64,000 nt of DNA, from the NCBI GenBank assembly GCA_020832085.1, contig JAFIFJ010000134.1, positions 44,023-108,022 on the forward strand, in the 5' to 3' direction. The notes under the pieces were generated by a model. The model searched no databases, was not told the origin of the DNA, and saw nothing but the letters and a program-made list of their open reading frames with translations. The position numbers were made by a program, and so were the translations under genes. This document shows positions 43,579-53,163 of the stretch, piece after piece; the first letter of the stretch is position 1; each line of letters begins with the position of its first letter. The stretch is from Gammaproteobacteria bacterium. GTDB lineage: Bacteria; Pseudomonadota; Gammaproteobacteria; Pseudomonadales; Azotimanducaceae.

Positions 43579-45033
43579 TCAATCTGCCTTGAAATCTCGA
43601 CAGATCCTGTCGCCGATGGCTACGTCAATGCTGCGCCAGTACTCGAAGGTGCGATCCAGTACCGGCTGTGACACCCCGTCCTTCAGATGGCCCACCACAT
43701 TGGCCACCAGGCGATCACGGGCAGCATCGTCCATGACCTCGCGCACCAGGGTAGCAGCCTGTCCGAAGTCGTCGTCATCTTTGCGCAGGGTGTAGGCGGC
43801 ACGGACCATGTCGCCATGGGATTCCCAGGTGGCCGCTTCCGGATACTTGTCGCCGTCGGCGGCCGGGCCACCTTTTGAGTTCGGCGCGTACACCGGGTCG
43901 GAGACGTTCTGCACCCGCATCGCTCCGTCCTTGCTGTAGCTGTGGACCGGGGACTGAGGGCTATTGACCGGGATCTGCTTGTAGTTGGCGCCCAGGCGAG
44001 CGCGGTGGGAATCGGCATAGGCAAAGACGCGACCGAGCAGCATCTTGTCCGGGCTCAGGCCAATGCCCGGCACGAGGTTGTTGGGCTCGAACGCCGCCTG
44101 CTCGATCTCGCTGTGGTTGTCGGTCGGGTTGCGATCCAGGGTCAGCTTGCCGACATCGATCAGGGGATAGTCGTCGTGGGGCCAAACCTTGGTCAGATCG
44201 AAGGGATTGAAGCGGTAGGTCTCGGCGTCGGCGAAGGGCATGACCTGCATTTTCAGGGACCAGCTCGGGTGATCACCGCGCTTGATGGCCTCGAACAGAT
44301 CGCGGACATGGTAGTCACCATCAGCTCCGGCGAGACGGTCAGCCTCCTCCTGGCTCAGGAATTCGATGCCCTGGTCAGTCCTGAAGTGATACTTGACCCA
44401 GAATTTTTCGCCCTTGCCGTTCACCCACATGTAGGTGTGGCTGCCGTAGCCGTTCATGTTGCGCCATGACTTCGGTATTCCGCGGTCACCCATGAGCCAG
44501 GCCACCTGATGCGCCGACTCCGGCGACAGCGACCAGAAGTCCCACTGCATGTCGTGGTCGCGCAGATTCGAATCGGCGCGGCGCTTTTGTGAGCGGATGA
44601 AGTGCTGGAACTTCATCGGGTCGCGAATGAAGAACACCGGCGTGTTGTTACCCACCAGATCATAGTTGCCTTCGGTGGTGTAGAACTTGATCGAGAAACC
44701 GCGGGGATCGCGCCAGGTGTCGGGGCTGCCGCGTTCTCCAGCGACGGTGGAGAACCGCATCAGAACATCGGTCTTCACACCAGGCTGGAACAGCGCCGCC
44801 ATCGTGTAGGCGCTGACATCCGCAGTCACTTCGAAACGACCGAAGGCACCACTGCCTTTGGCATGGGGCTGGCGCTCGGGGATGCGCTCGCGGTTGAACT
44901 GCGCCATCTGCTCGATCAGATAGTGATCATGCAGAAGGATCGGGCCGTCAGGTCCAATGGTCAGCGAGTGCTCGTCGCTCGCTACGGGAATCCCTGCATC
45001 GGTCGTCGTGTGCTTTCGGACTTTCTTGGCCAT
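43579..45033 (-). CDS. katA: monofunctional haem catalase
   Basis: Small-subunit clade 3-type catalase, 484 residues, breaking down hydrogen peroxide. The distal site has [20 protein letters not shown] (His in PHAKGSG), Asn in [17 protein letters not shown], and the proximal haem Tyr in [32 protein letters not shown] is a standard NADPH-region motif. No signal peptide, so cytosolic. It diverges from the sugar-dehydrogenase fusion. No obvious OxyR site was seen in the 172-bp spacer. Confidence 0.97.
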   Translation of the reverse strand: MAKKVRKHTTTDAGIPVASDEHSLTIGPDGPILLHDHYLIEQMAQFNRERIPERQPHAKGSGAFGRFEVTADVSAYTMAALFQPGVKTDVLMRFSTVAGERGSPDTWRDPRGFSIKFYTTEGNYDLVGNNTPVFFIRDPMKFQHFIRSQKRRADSNLRDHDMQWDFWSLSPESAHQVAWLMGDRGIPKSWRNMNGYGSHTYMWVNGKGEKFWVKYHFRTDQGIEFLSQEEADRLAGADGDYHVRDLFEAIKRGDHPSWSLKMQVMPFADAETYRFNPFDLTKVWPHDDYPLIDVGKLTLDRNPTDNHSEIEQAAFEPNNLVPGIGLSPDKMLLGRVFAYADSHRARLGANYKQIPVNSPQSPVHSYSKDGAMRVQNVSDPVYAPNSKGGPAADGDKYPEAATWESHGDMVRAAYTLRKDDDDFGQAATLVREVMDDAARDRLVANVVGHLKDGVSQPVLDRTFEYWRSIDVAIGDRICRDFKAD

Positions 45034-45205
45034 GGCCTGGGCTCCATCGAAACGGCGCGGAAGCAGAAAGCCTGACCCGGAGCCGACACGAAAACTCGTT
45101 GCGAAAGCAGACTAGAATGGGAATCAAGGCTGGTCTGCCGGATGGCGAACACATGTCGAGGGCGAGGAAAGACGCCACACCAGCTTCAGACGCACGAGCG
45201 ATGGC

Positions 45206-47428
45206 ATGAAGGCCTGCAACCGGAGCGGATTCCTGCTGGCCCTTGCTCTGCTGCTGGGGGCCTGTGGCGGCGGCAGCGGCGGCGGTAATGACGGTATCGG
45301 CACGGAGCCGCCTCCGGCAGTGGCGGAGCCGGAGCCGCCACCGTTCGGTCTTACCGAACGGGAACCCTTGGCCGCGCTGGCCCTGCCCGGCGCCAGCGTG
45401 GACAGTAGCGGCAACATCGATGTCGTCCGCGCCTTTCCCGGTCTGACCTTCACCCAGCCGCTGTTCCTGGCCGCCGTGCCGGGCGACCCCCGCCTGGCCG
45501 TGGTGGAGAAAGGCGGCCGCATGCGGATCTTCACGCCAGCTTCGGACGCGTCCAGCTCCCAGGTGATCCTGGACCTGAGCGCCCGCGTAGCCACAGCCAG
45601 TGAGCAGGGCCTGCTCGGACTCGCATTCGATCCTGCTTTCACCACCAACCGGCACTTCTACGTCCACTACTCGCTGGGCGCGGGCCCGCGGCGTTCGGTG
45701 ATCGCACGTTTCACCTGGGACGCTGACAGCGACAGCGTCGATCCCGCCAGCGAGAAAGTCCTGCTGGAGGTGGAACAGCCCTTCTCCAATCACAACGGCG
45801 GCATGCTCGCTTTCGGCCCCGACGACTTTCTCTACATCGCCCTGGGGGACGGCGGGAGCGGGGGCGATCCCATGGATCACGGCCAGAACCTCGGCACCCT
45901 GCTCGGAAGCCTGCTGCGCATCGACGTCCACCCTGCCGACCCGGACGAGCCCTACGCCATCCCACCCGACAACCCCTTCGTGGGTACTGCCGGCGCCAGG
46001 CCGGAGATCTGGGCCTATGGCCTGCGCAACCCCTGGCGTTTCTCCTTCGACCGCGACAGCGGAGACCTCTGGCTCGCCGACGTCGGCCAGAACGCCATCG
46101 AGGAGGTCAACATCATCGTTCGCGGCGGCAACTACGGTTGGCGGGTATTCGAAGGCAGCGCAGCCTTCACCGACTCCGCCAACACGCCACCCGGCGCCAC
46201 CTTCGAGGATCCGGTCTACGAGTATCCCCACAGCGTCGGCCGCTCCGTTACCGGCGGCTATGTGTACCGCGGATCCAGGCTGCCTGCGCTCATCGGCGCC
46301 TACGTCTTCGGTGACTTCGTCACCGGCGACGTCTGGGCCCTGCGACGTTCGGGGGACGACATCGACATCGAACACTTGGGCGCCGTCCCCTCACTGGCCT
46401 CCTTTGGCGAGGACGCTCAGGGTGAGCTCTATGCCATTTCCCTCAACGGCACGCTGCACGGCTTCGAGTTGGCCGACCCCGGAGCCGGCGGCCCGATGGC
46501 TCAGACGCTGTCGGCCACGGGCGTCTTCACCGACCTCGCCACGCTGAGCGCAGCGGCAGGCTTCATCGAATACGACGTCGCGGTACCGTTCTGGTCCGAC
46601 GGCAGCAGCAAGCGCCGCTGGTTTGCCCTGCCCGACGAGGCGACCATCGGCTTCGACCCGACGGCGCCCTGGGAGCTGCCCATCGGCAGCATTCTGGTGA
46701 AGCACTTCGAGATCAGCCTCGATGATGCCGCCGCCGGCAATCGGCGTCTGGAAACACGTCTGCTGCTGCATCGAAGCGAAGGCTGGCAGGGCTTCACCTA
46801 TCGCTGGGATGCGGATGGGCAGGACGCCACCCTGCTTGTCGGACGGGAACAGGAATCGCTCACGGTCAGCGGAGCGGATGGACCGCTGACCTTCGACTAT
46901 GTGTTCCCGAGCCGGACCGACTGCCTGCGCTGCCATGTCCCCGCAGCCGGGTCCGCGCTCAGTTTCGAGACCCGGCAATTGAACCGAGACTTCGCTTTCG
47001 CGCTGGCCAGGGACAACCAGCTCCGCAGCTACGACCACATCGGGCTGTTCACCGCGGAGATCGGTGATGTCCAGCAGTACGCCGTCTACCCGGATCTCGA
47101 GAATGATGCCGAGCCGCTGAGGCTGCGGGCACGGGCCTACCTGGAGGTGAACTGTGCGTCCTGCCATCGCCCGGATGGCGGAACCAACGTCGCACTCGAT
47201 CTCCGCTTCGACACCGCGCTGGACGCCATGGGGGTCATCGACGTGACGCCCAAGGGCAGCAATCTCGGCCTGGAAGGCGCCCGCATCATCGCTCCAGGAG
47301 CGCGGCAGTCCAGCGTCCTGTGGGAGCGCATGCGGCGCCTTGATGGGACCCGCATGCCGCCGCTGGCCAGCCATCGCGTGGATACTTTCGGCGTGGAACT
47401 GATCGGGGACTGGATCGACGACCTCTGA
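45206..47428 (+). CDS. PQQ-type sugar dehydrogenase fused to cytochrome c domain, lipoprotein
   Basis: Exported 740-residue lipoprotein: LLLGAC at 15-20 with Cys20 as the anchor. The first half is a six-bladed beta-propeller of the soluble glucose/sorbosone dehydrogenase family (FPGLTFTQPLFLA, EQGLLGLAFDPAF, NHNGGMLAFGPDDFLYIALGDGG, WAYGLRNPWRFSFD). The C-terminal half has two haem c motifs, CLRCH at 573-577 and CASCH at 650-654, probably passing electrons to the respiratory chain. Such fusions occur in some Gammaproteobacteria and Bacteroidetes. The substrate sugar or aldehyde cannot be named. Start at ATG 45206. Confidence 0.9.
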   Translation: MKACNRSGFLLALALLLGACGGGSGGGNDGIGTEPPPAVAEPEPPPFGLTEREPLAALALPGASVDSSGNIDVVRAFPGLTFTQPLFLAAVPGDPRLAVVEKGGRMRIFTPASDASSSQVILDLSARVATASEQGLLGLAFDPAFTTNRHFYVHYSLGAGPRRSVIARFTWDADSDSVDPASEKVLLEVEQPFSNHNGGMLAFGPDDFLYIALGDGGSGGDPMDHGQNLGTLLGSLLRIDVHPADPDEPYAIPPDNPFVGTAGARPEIWAYGLRNPWRFSFDRDSGDLWLADVGQNAIEEVNIIVRGGNYGWRVFEGSAAFTDSANTPPGATFEDPVYEYPHSVGRSVTGGYVYRGSRLPALIGAYVFGDFVTGDVWALRRSGDDIDIEHLGAVPSLASFGEDAQGELYAISLNGTLHGFELADPGAGGPMAQTLSATGVFTDLATLSAAAGFIEYDVAVPFWSDGSSKRRWFALPDEATIGFDPTAPWELPIGSILVKHFEISLDDAAAGNRRLETRLLLHRSEGWQGFTYRWDADGQDATLLVGREQESLTVSGADGPLTFDYVFPSRTDCLRCHVPAAGSALSFETRQLNRDFAFALARDNQLRSYDHIGLFTAEIGDVQQYAVYPDLENDAEPLRLRARAYLEVNCASCHRPDGGTNVALDLRFDTALDAMGVIDVTPKGSNLGLEGARIIAPGARQSSVLWERMRRLDGTRMPPLASHRVDTFGVELIGDWIDDL

Positions 47429-47620
47429 CTGGCAGCCACCGACGGCCCCAAACGGGCGATGATCTCGGCCTGAAGCGATCGTTCATCGGGGCCCGCAGGG
47501 AATGGACCCTGTCAATCGACGCGTGTTTGGACCTGGCCTCCCTGGGCTAAACTCGAGAGACGGGCGCGCCGGAGACGGCTGCGGCAATCCAGTCCATGAC
47601 CAACCGAAGGAGCAGCAACC

Positions 47621-48055
47621 TTGAGCGACACGCGAATGACCGCCGCGGAGCGGGAGGCCTTCCTGGCCGACCTGCACGTCGGTGTGCTGGCCATCCCGAG
47701 GCCCCAGGGCGCGCCCCTGACGGCTCCCATCTGGTATGCCTACGAGCCTGGTGGCGCCATCACCGTGATCACCGATCGCGAGTCCCGCAAGGGCAAGCTG
47801 CTCGCAGCCGGCACCCGGGTCACCCTGGTCGCCCAGACCGAATCCCTGCCTTACCGCTACGTCAGCGTCGAAGGCCTGGTATCAGACATTCGCGAAGCGG
47901 ATCTGGAATCAGACCTGCGACCCATGGCGCGCCGCTACCTGGGCGCCAAAGGTGGCGACGCCTACGCGGAGCAGAGCGGCACCGACGGATCGGTCATGGT
48001 GCGCATCGAGCCGCAACGCTGGCTCAGCGTGGACTACGGCAAACTCGGCGCCTGA
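47621..48055 (+). CDS. pyridoxamine 5'-phosphate oxidase-fold protein
   Basis: FMN- or F420-binding split-barrel protein of 144 residues. The sequence LADLHVGVLAIPRPQGAPLTAPIWYAYEPGG is the typical beta-barrel opening, followed by DRESRKGKLLAAGTRVTLVAQTE and YVSVEGLVSDI. A TTG start at 47621 is used, preceded by GGAG at a good spacing; ATG 47636 is an alternative. The family includes heme-utilising and quinone-reducing proteins; the role here is unknown. Confidence 0.88.
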   Translation: MSDTRMTAAEREAFLADLHVGVLAIPRPQGAPLTAPIWYAYEPGGAITVITDRESRKGKLLAAGTRVTLVAQTESLPYRYVSVEGLVSDIREADLESDLRPMARRYLGAKGGDAYAEQSGTDGSVMVRIEPQRWLSVDYGKLGA

Positions 48056-48099
48056 GTCGGTCCGGTGGACCGCCAGCCCGCATTTCTCACCGATGCGGG

Positions 48100-48555
48100 C
48101 TATAGCTTCCGCGGCGGCGGCTGATTGAGCATCAGCCAGAACATACCCAGCTGCTTCGCTGCATCGAGGAACTCCGCGAACTCCACCGGCTTGCGCACGT
48201 AGGCGTTGGCACCGAGTTCGTAGCTGCGCACCACATCCTCCTCCTGCTTGGAGGAAGTGAGCACCACCACCGGCAGCGTCCGCGTCCGCTCGTCGCTGCG
48301 GATCCGCCGCAGGACGTCGAGTCCACTGACCTTCGGCAGCTTGAGATCGAGCAGCACCAACTGGGGCCAGACATCAGGGTCCCGCGCAGCGTGCGCACCG
48401 GTGCGGAACAGGAAATCGAGGGCCTCGACGCCGTCACGCACCACCACCAGCGGGTTCATGACGTTGCCCGACTCGAAGGCGAGGCGCATGAGTTCCTCGT
48501 CGTCCGCGTTGTCCTCCACCAGCAGGACACATCCGGCATTCGCACTGTCAGCCAT
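48100..48555 (-). CDS. response regulator receiver protein, Rcp1-like
   Basis: Single-domain CheY-like receiver, 151 residues. Acidic pocket EDNADDE near 14-20, phosphoacceptor Asp70 in LVLLDLKLP, switch Thr in PVVVLTSSKQEED, and the Lys in VRKPVEF. The C-terminal extension FWLMLNQPPP is typical of Rcp1-like regulators that pair with phytochrome-like kinases. It overlaps the histidine kinase by 8 bp and should be phosphorylated by that kinase. No output domain, so it acts by protein contact. Confidence 0.93.
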   Translation of the reverse strand: MADSANAGCVLLVEDNADDEELMRLAFESGNVMNPLVVVRDGVEALDFLFRTGAHAARDPDVWPQLVLLDLKLPKVSGLDVLRRIRSDERTRTLPVVVLTSSKQEEDVVRSYELGANAYVRKPVEFAEFLDAAKQLGMFWLMLNQPPPRKL

Positions 48556-49705
48556 GTTCGCTCCCGGGTCGGAAGGTGAAAAAGAACGTGGCACCCCGAT
48601 CCACTTCGGCCTCGACCCAGATGCGGCCGCCATGCCGCCCGACGATGCGCTGCACGATGGCCAGGCCGATGCCCGTACCGCCAAAATCGTGATCCGAGTG
48701 CAGGCGCTGAAACGGCGCAAACAGCTGCCCCGCATAGGCCATGTCGAAGCCCGCACCATCATCACGAACATAGTAGACGGCGTTGCCATTGGCTTCGTGT
48801 AGACCCACCTCGATCTGCGCCCGCGGATGTTTGCTGGTGAACTTCCAGGCATTGCCGAGCAGGTTGCGCAGCATGATCTCTATCAGACGCGCATCACCTT
48901 CAACCTCGAGCCCTTCCTCGATGGCTGCATCGACAGAGCGCTCCGGCGATGCCGCTCTCAGCTCAGCGATGATGTCGCGGGCTATGGCGCTGAGATCCAC
49001 AGGCCGGCGCTGCATCGTGATCCGTGACAGCCGGGACAGCTCGAGCAGATCATCGATCAGCCGCCCCATCTTCTCCGACGCACGGCGAATGCGCTGCAGG
49101 TAGTCCCGTCCGCGCTCATCGAGGGGCGCATCCTCATAGTCCGTGAGCAGCGCCTGGCTGAAACCGTTGAGGGCACGCAGGGGGCTGCGAAGATCATGGG
49201 ATACGGAGTAGGAGAAAGCCTCCAGTTCGCGATTCAGCTCTTCGAGTTCCGCTGCGCGCTGCGCCAGGGCTGCGGCGAGTTCCCGGACCTTTCCTGCAGC
49301 TTCGTCACGGGCCTGCTCCGCCGTCTTGCGCTCGGTCACGTCCCGAATCGAGGCCGACGCCAGCAGTCCGCCTGCGGTCTGCAGCGGACTCAAACTGACT
49401 TCCACCGGAAACTCGTGCCCCTGGGCATGGAGCCCATTGAGTTCGAGGCCTGAACCCATGGAGCGCACGCGGGGCTGGGAGAAGTAGTTGTCCCGATGCC
49501 GCTTGTGCAGGTCGCCGAAGCGCTCCGGCAGAAGGCGCTCCACGTGCTGGCCGAGCAAGGCCTCGCGGGAATGACCGAACAGTCGCTCGGTCTGGGCATT
49601 GACGTGAATGATCACGCCGTCAGCGCCGACGATCACCATGGCGTCCGGCGCCGCGTCCAGCAGAGCGCGGAAGATGGTTTCGCCTTCCAGCAACTTTGCA
49701 GTCAA
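48548..49705 (-). CDS. PAS-histidine kinase
   Basis: Soluble-looking sensor kinase of 385 residues. The PAS domain (about 10-125) begins ALLDAAPDAMVIVGADG, a linker helix follows (EQARDEAAGKVRELAAALA), then the dimerisation/phosphotransfer box with His170 (YSVSHDLRSPLRALNGF), and the HATPase domain (NLLGNAWKFTSKHP, DDGAGFD, GGTGIGLAIVQRIV). The start is TTG 49705, overlapping the stop of the hybrid kinase (TTGA); ATG further in is possible but less coupled. No transmembrane helix, so the signal is cytosolic. Confidence 0.9.
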   Translation of the reverse strand: MTAKLLEGETIFRALLDAAPDAMVIVGADGVIIHVNAQTERLFGHSREALLGQHVERLLPERFGDLHKRHRDNYFSQPRVRSMGSGLELNGLHAQGHEFPVEVSLSPLQTAGGLLASASIRDVTERKTAEQARDEAAGKVRELAAALAQRAAELEELNRELEAFSYSVSHDLRSPLRALNGFSQALLTDYEDAPLDERGRDYLQRIRRASEKMGRLIDDLLELSRLSRITMQRRPVDLSAIARDIIAELRAASPERSVDAAIEEGLEVEGDARLIEIMLRNLLGNAWKFTSKHPRAQIEVGLHEANGNAVYYVRDDGAGFDMAYAGQLFAPFQRLHSDHDFGGTGIGLAIVQRIVGRHGGRIWVEAEVDRGATFFFTFRPGSEHG

Positions 49706-51672
49706 ACCGAGCCTTCCTTCCTGTCCAGCGCTCGCCGCACCGCACGGGCAAGATCCTGAGCGTGGAACGGCTTGAGCAGGATGTCGGTCGAGGCCTCCAC
49801 CGCGGCCCGGCGCAGGATGGGATCCTGGGCGTAGCCTGACATGTACAGCACCGGAAGACCGGGCTGCTCTCCACGCAGGGCCGCAGCGAGGACCGTTCCG
49901 TCCGTGCCCTGCAGAACCACATCGGTGACCAGCAGATCCAGCGCAAGGCCTCTGGCTGCTTTCACCCGCAGCGCCTCCTCGACATCGCGCGCGTCCATGA
50001 CGCTATAGCCAAGTTCCGACAGCGTCCGGGTCACCAGCTCACGCACCTGAGTATCGTCCTCGACTACGAGGATCGTCTCGTTGCCCTGCAACGGGACCGG
50101 TTCCCGCTCGCCCGCCGCCGGGTCCACGGCGGCCTGCTCCTGAGGCAGGTAGACCTTGAAGGTGGTCCCTGTTCCCCGTGCTGACTCCACCCTCAGGAAT
50201 CCGTGAGCCTGCTGCACAATGCCGAAGCAGGTGGAGAGACCGAGGCCCGTACCTTTGCCAACCTCTTTGGTCGTAAAGAAGGGCTCGAAGATCCGCTCTC
50301 GCGTAAGTGCATCCATACCGACACCCTGATCCCGAACCTCGATGCAGACATACGAGCCCACCGGAATCCGCTCGCCGCCGGCTGCCTCCATCGTGTGGTG
50401 GAGATCCAGATTGGCCGTAGCAATACGAAGGTGTCCGCCATCCGGCATGGCATCGCGGGCATTGACCGCAAGATTGACGACCACTTGCTCGAATGCCCCC
50501 GGATCAATGCGAACGTTCTGCAGGTCCTCGGCCAACTCGAGCTCAAGCACCACGTCTTCCCCTATGACCCGCACGAGCATGCGCCCCAGCCCGGTGATCA
50601 GTTCGTTGAGGTTCAGCACCTGCGGCGACATTTCCTGGCGGCGCGAGAAAGTGAGCAGCTGCCGCGTGAGGTCTGCTGCGCGACGCGCCGCTTCCATCAC
50701 CTGTTCCATGTCGGCTCGCGCAGCACCGCCTTCCTCCAACTCCTCGAGCACGAAGTCGCCGAAGGCAAACATCACTGTGAGCAGGTTGTTGAAGTCATGG
50801 GCCACGCCGCCGGCGAGGCGGCCAATGGCCTCCATCTTCTGTGCCTGACGCAGCTCCCCTTCGAGCCGACGGCGTTCCGTGAGATCGAGCATCACGCCGA
50901 CGAGCTGCGTCACGGCTGCAGAGTCGTTGCGTTTGACGGCTTTGATGAAAAGGGCAACGGAGACCCAATGCCCGTCCTGATGCTCCACCCGGGTCTCGAT
51001 GACGAAGCGGGGCACCTCGCCCTCGATGAAGCGACGATAGCTGGCGAGGGTTTCGTTGCGATCATCTGGATGCAATCGCGCGAAGAACCAGTCGGGGATA
51101 CCTTCCAGTGGACGCAGCTCGGAGCGCGGGAAGCCGAGTATCTCGGCCCAGCGCTCGCTGAAATAGGCTTCGATTCCCGCAGGAACATCGTATTCGAAGA
51201 TGCCAGCGCCGCTGGCCTCCACCGCCATGGCAAGCCGCCGGGCCTCCTTCCGGGCTTCCGCTTCAGCGACCTGTCGCTCGCGTCTGCTGCGCAGCGAATC
51301 GAGCTCGCGGCGAACGGCACCGGCGAGCCGCTTGAGATTGCCCTTGAGGATGTAGTCGCGCGCGCCGGCCCGCATGGCCGCCACTGCCCGCTCCTCACCC
51401 ATGGCACCCGATACGAAGATGAAGGGAACATCGAGGTCCAGGGCCTCGACGACCTGAAAGGCTTCCAGACCGTTGAAGCCCGGCATGGCAAAGTCGGAGA
51501 GGATGATGTCCCAGCGCTGGGCAGCCAGACGGTCCAGCAGTGCGTCGCGCGTGTAGACGCGCTCCATCCGGCACCTCATTCCGGCACCGGCCAACTCCCG
51601 CCTGATCAGCTCGGCATCGTCTTCCGAGTCCTCGACCAGCAGCAGCTGAATGTTCTCCTGGGAAGCATCCAT
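49702..51672 (-). CDS. hybrid histidine kinase, REC-PAS-HisKA-HATPase-REC
   Basis: A 656-residue hybrid kinase. N-terminal receiver with Asp60 ([12 protein letters not shown]) precedes a PAS domain (about 145-270, [16 protein letters not shown]). The kinase core has His292 ([13 protein letters not shown]), NARDAM-type N-box and the [16 protein letters not shown]-box. A C-terminal receiver has Asp584 ([10 protein letters not shown]). No membrane segment. The stop overlaps the next kinase gene, so the three genes form one translational unit with a phosphorelay between hybrid kinase, kinase and receiver. Confidence 0.93.
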   Translation of the reverse strand: MDASQENIQLLLVEDSEDDAELIRRELAGAGMRCRMERVYTRDALLDRLAAQRWDIILSDFAMPGFNGLEAFQVVEALDLDVPFIFVSGAMGEERAVAAMRAGARDYILKGNLKRLAGAVRRELDSLRSRRERQVAEAEARKEARRLAMAVEASGAGIFEYDVPAGIEAYFSERWAEILGFPRSELRPLEGIPDWFFARLHPDDRNETLASYRRFIEGEVPRFVIETRVEHQDGHWVSVALFIKAVKRNDSAAVTQLVGVMLDLTERRRLEGELRQAQKMEAIGRLAGGVAHDFNNLLTVMFAFGDFVLEELEEGGAARADMEQVMEAARRAADLTRQLLTFSRRQEMSPQVLNLNELITGLGRMLVRVIGEDVVLELELAEDLQNVRIDPGAFEQVVVNLAVNARDAMPDGGHLRIATANLDLHHTMEAAGGERIPVGSYVCIEVRDQGVGMDALTRERIFEPFFTTKEVGKGTGLGLSTCFGIVQQAHGFLRVESARGTGTTFKVYLPQEQAAVDPAAGEREPVPLQGNETILVVEDDTQVRELVTRTLSELGYSVMDARDVEEALRVKAARGLALDLLVTDVVLQGTDGTVLAAALRGEQPGLPVLYMSGYAQDPILRRAAVEASTDILLKPFHAQDLARAVRRALDRKEGSV

Positions 51673-51940
51673 GACATCGGACGGGCAGTCCGCTCCACCG
51701 GCAGCAGCTGAGCCTGCCTCTGGAGCTTAGACGGGGCACTGCAAGCGGGCAATCCTTACCGGATTCACCAAATTGCTGTGGTCGCGTGGCATGACGCGAC
51801 TTCTCAACTGAATCCTGTGAACTGGGTCGCCCGCACGCGGCATCAGGCCAGCAACCCGTGTGCCGTGCCGCACCGAAGCGCGATGCCCACGGTCGCTACA
51901 TTGCCTGCTGGACTTCCAGCTCTAGCCCCGAGGATACAGC

Positions 51941-52855
51941 ATGGCTTCGATACCACAGTCTTCCAGCGACCCATTGCGCCCGGACGCCTACGGCCTGCCA
52001 CCCACCCGGGTCGCGAATGACCGGGTCGCGAACGACGCCGACGCCCCCGGAGTCTCCTGGAGCGCTGTTCTCGCGGGTGCGGCCGGCGCAGCGGCGCTGT
52101 CGCTCCTGCTCATCATGCTCGGCAGCGCGTTCGGTTTCGCCGTGCTGTCGCCGTGGATCGATGCCGGGGCCGCCGCGATCGGCATCGGCGCCATCCTCTG
52201 GTTGACCTTCACCCATGTGATCGCCTCCGGACTCGGCGGCTATCTGGCGGGTCGGCTGCGGGTGAAGTGGACGTCAGTTCACAACGACGAGGTGTACTTC
52301 CGCGACACCGCCCATGGCTTCCTGACCTGGAGCCTTTCCACGATCCTGCTCGCAGTGGTCGCCGGATCCACCCTCGGCGCCCTGCTCAGTCAGGACGTGG
52401 ACACAGGTGCGGGCCGGGCGGCAGCGGAAGGCGCCGGCATGGCCATGGCGACGGCTTCCAATGGGGCTGCTGGAGAGCGTGGATTGTCCTATCACATGGA
52501 CCTGATGTTCCGTCCGGCGCGCTCCGGGGTCGAGCCCCTGAGCTCAGAGCGCCGCGACATGGCAGTGCGGGTCATCACGTACTCCCTGGTGGCCGATGAG
52601 ATGTCTGCCAGAGACCGCCAGTATCTGGGCCAAATGCTGCAGGATCACACCGGCATGGGACAGCAGGAGGCGGAGCAGCACGTCGACGCGGTCTTCCTGG
52701 AGATCAGGGCAGCTCGCGACGATGCCCGTGAAGTGTTGGACGATGCGGCCAAAGCCTCCGCACTGGCCTTCGGCTGGATGGTCGTCGCCATGCTCATGGG
52801 CGCCTTCTTCGCCAGCTTCGCGGCCACTTTCGGTGGCCGGCATCGCGACGCCTGA
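51941..52855 (+). CDS. membrane protein of unknown function
   Basis: A 304-residue protein with about four transmembrane helices: SAVLAGAAGAAALSLLLIM, AAAIGIGAILWLTFTHVIAS, FLTWSLSTILLAVVAGS and FGWMVVAMLMGAFFAS. A large polar loop between helices 3 and 4 is rich in acidic residues and Arg (DEMSARDRQYLGQML, EAEQHVDAVFLEIR). The N-terminus contains the short repeat VANDRVAND. No known domain was recognised. It is followed by a palindromic repeat and the 24-residue membrane peptide gene. Confidence 0.8.
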   Translation: MASIPQSSSDPLRPDAYGLPPTRVANDRVANDADAPGVSWSAVLAGAAGAAALSLLLIMLGSAFGFAVLSPWIDAGAAAIGIGAILWLTFTHVIASGLGGYLAGRLRVKWTSVHNDEVYFRDTAHGFLTWSLSTILLAVVAGSTLGALLSQDVDTGAGRAAAEGAGMAMATASNGAAGERGLSYHMDLMFRPARSGVEPLSSERRDMAVRVITYSLVADEMSARDRQYLGQMLQDHTGMGQQEAEQHVDAVFLEIRAARDDAREVLDDAAKASALAFGWMVVAMLMGAFFASFAATFGGRHRDA

Positions 52856-52884
52856 CCGGAACATCATCGCCACTCGAAAGGTTG

Positions 52885-52984
52885 CTGAAACAGTCCGTCC
52901 ATGGACTTTTTCAGGCCGTTGTGCGGCACATGTCCGCAGATCGGGCACGACACAGGCTGCTCAAAAGTGTTTTTCAGCAGCCTG
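52885..52984. repeat. composite palindromic repeat with two hairpins
   Basis: CTGAAACAGTCC (52885-52896) pairs with GGACTTTTTCAG (52903-52914) with one mismatch and a 6-nt loop. CAGGCTGCT (52953-52961) pairs with AGCAGCCTG (52976-52984), loop 14 nt. The arms together resemble an intact repeat of the form GGCTGCTGAAAAAGTCC and its inverse that has been disrupted. The first hairpin, with its T-run, could terminate the upstream gene. Confidence 0.6.
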
Positions 52985-53024
52985 TTGACCGCCACTTGCC
53001 GATTGAATCTGAGGAGACAACATT

Positions 53025-53099
53025 GTGATCAAGGGCCTGCTGCTGATGTTTCTTGGTGTACCGATTCCGCTCATCATTCTGCTGCTGCTGATCTTCTGA
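53025..53099 (+). CDS. 24-residue membrane microprotein
   Basis: GTG at 53025 follows GAGGAG at 8 bp, and the frame stops at TGA 53097-53099. The product has a short charged start (MIKG), an LMFLGVPIPLI segment and ends LLLIF; almost every residue is hydrophobic, so it should form a single membrane helix. I recall similar 24-30 residue proteins with a GVPIPLIIL-type core in other Proteobacteria, so it is probably a real gene family. No function known. Confidence 0.65.
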   Translation: MIKGLLLMFLGVPIPLIILLLLIF

Positions 53100-53163
53100 G
53101 GGATGATTGCCAGTTCTCGATGCCTCGATCCGGCAAGGATGCCCATACTGCCCGGACGCAGAG

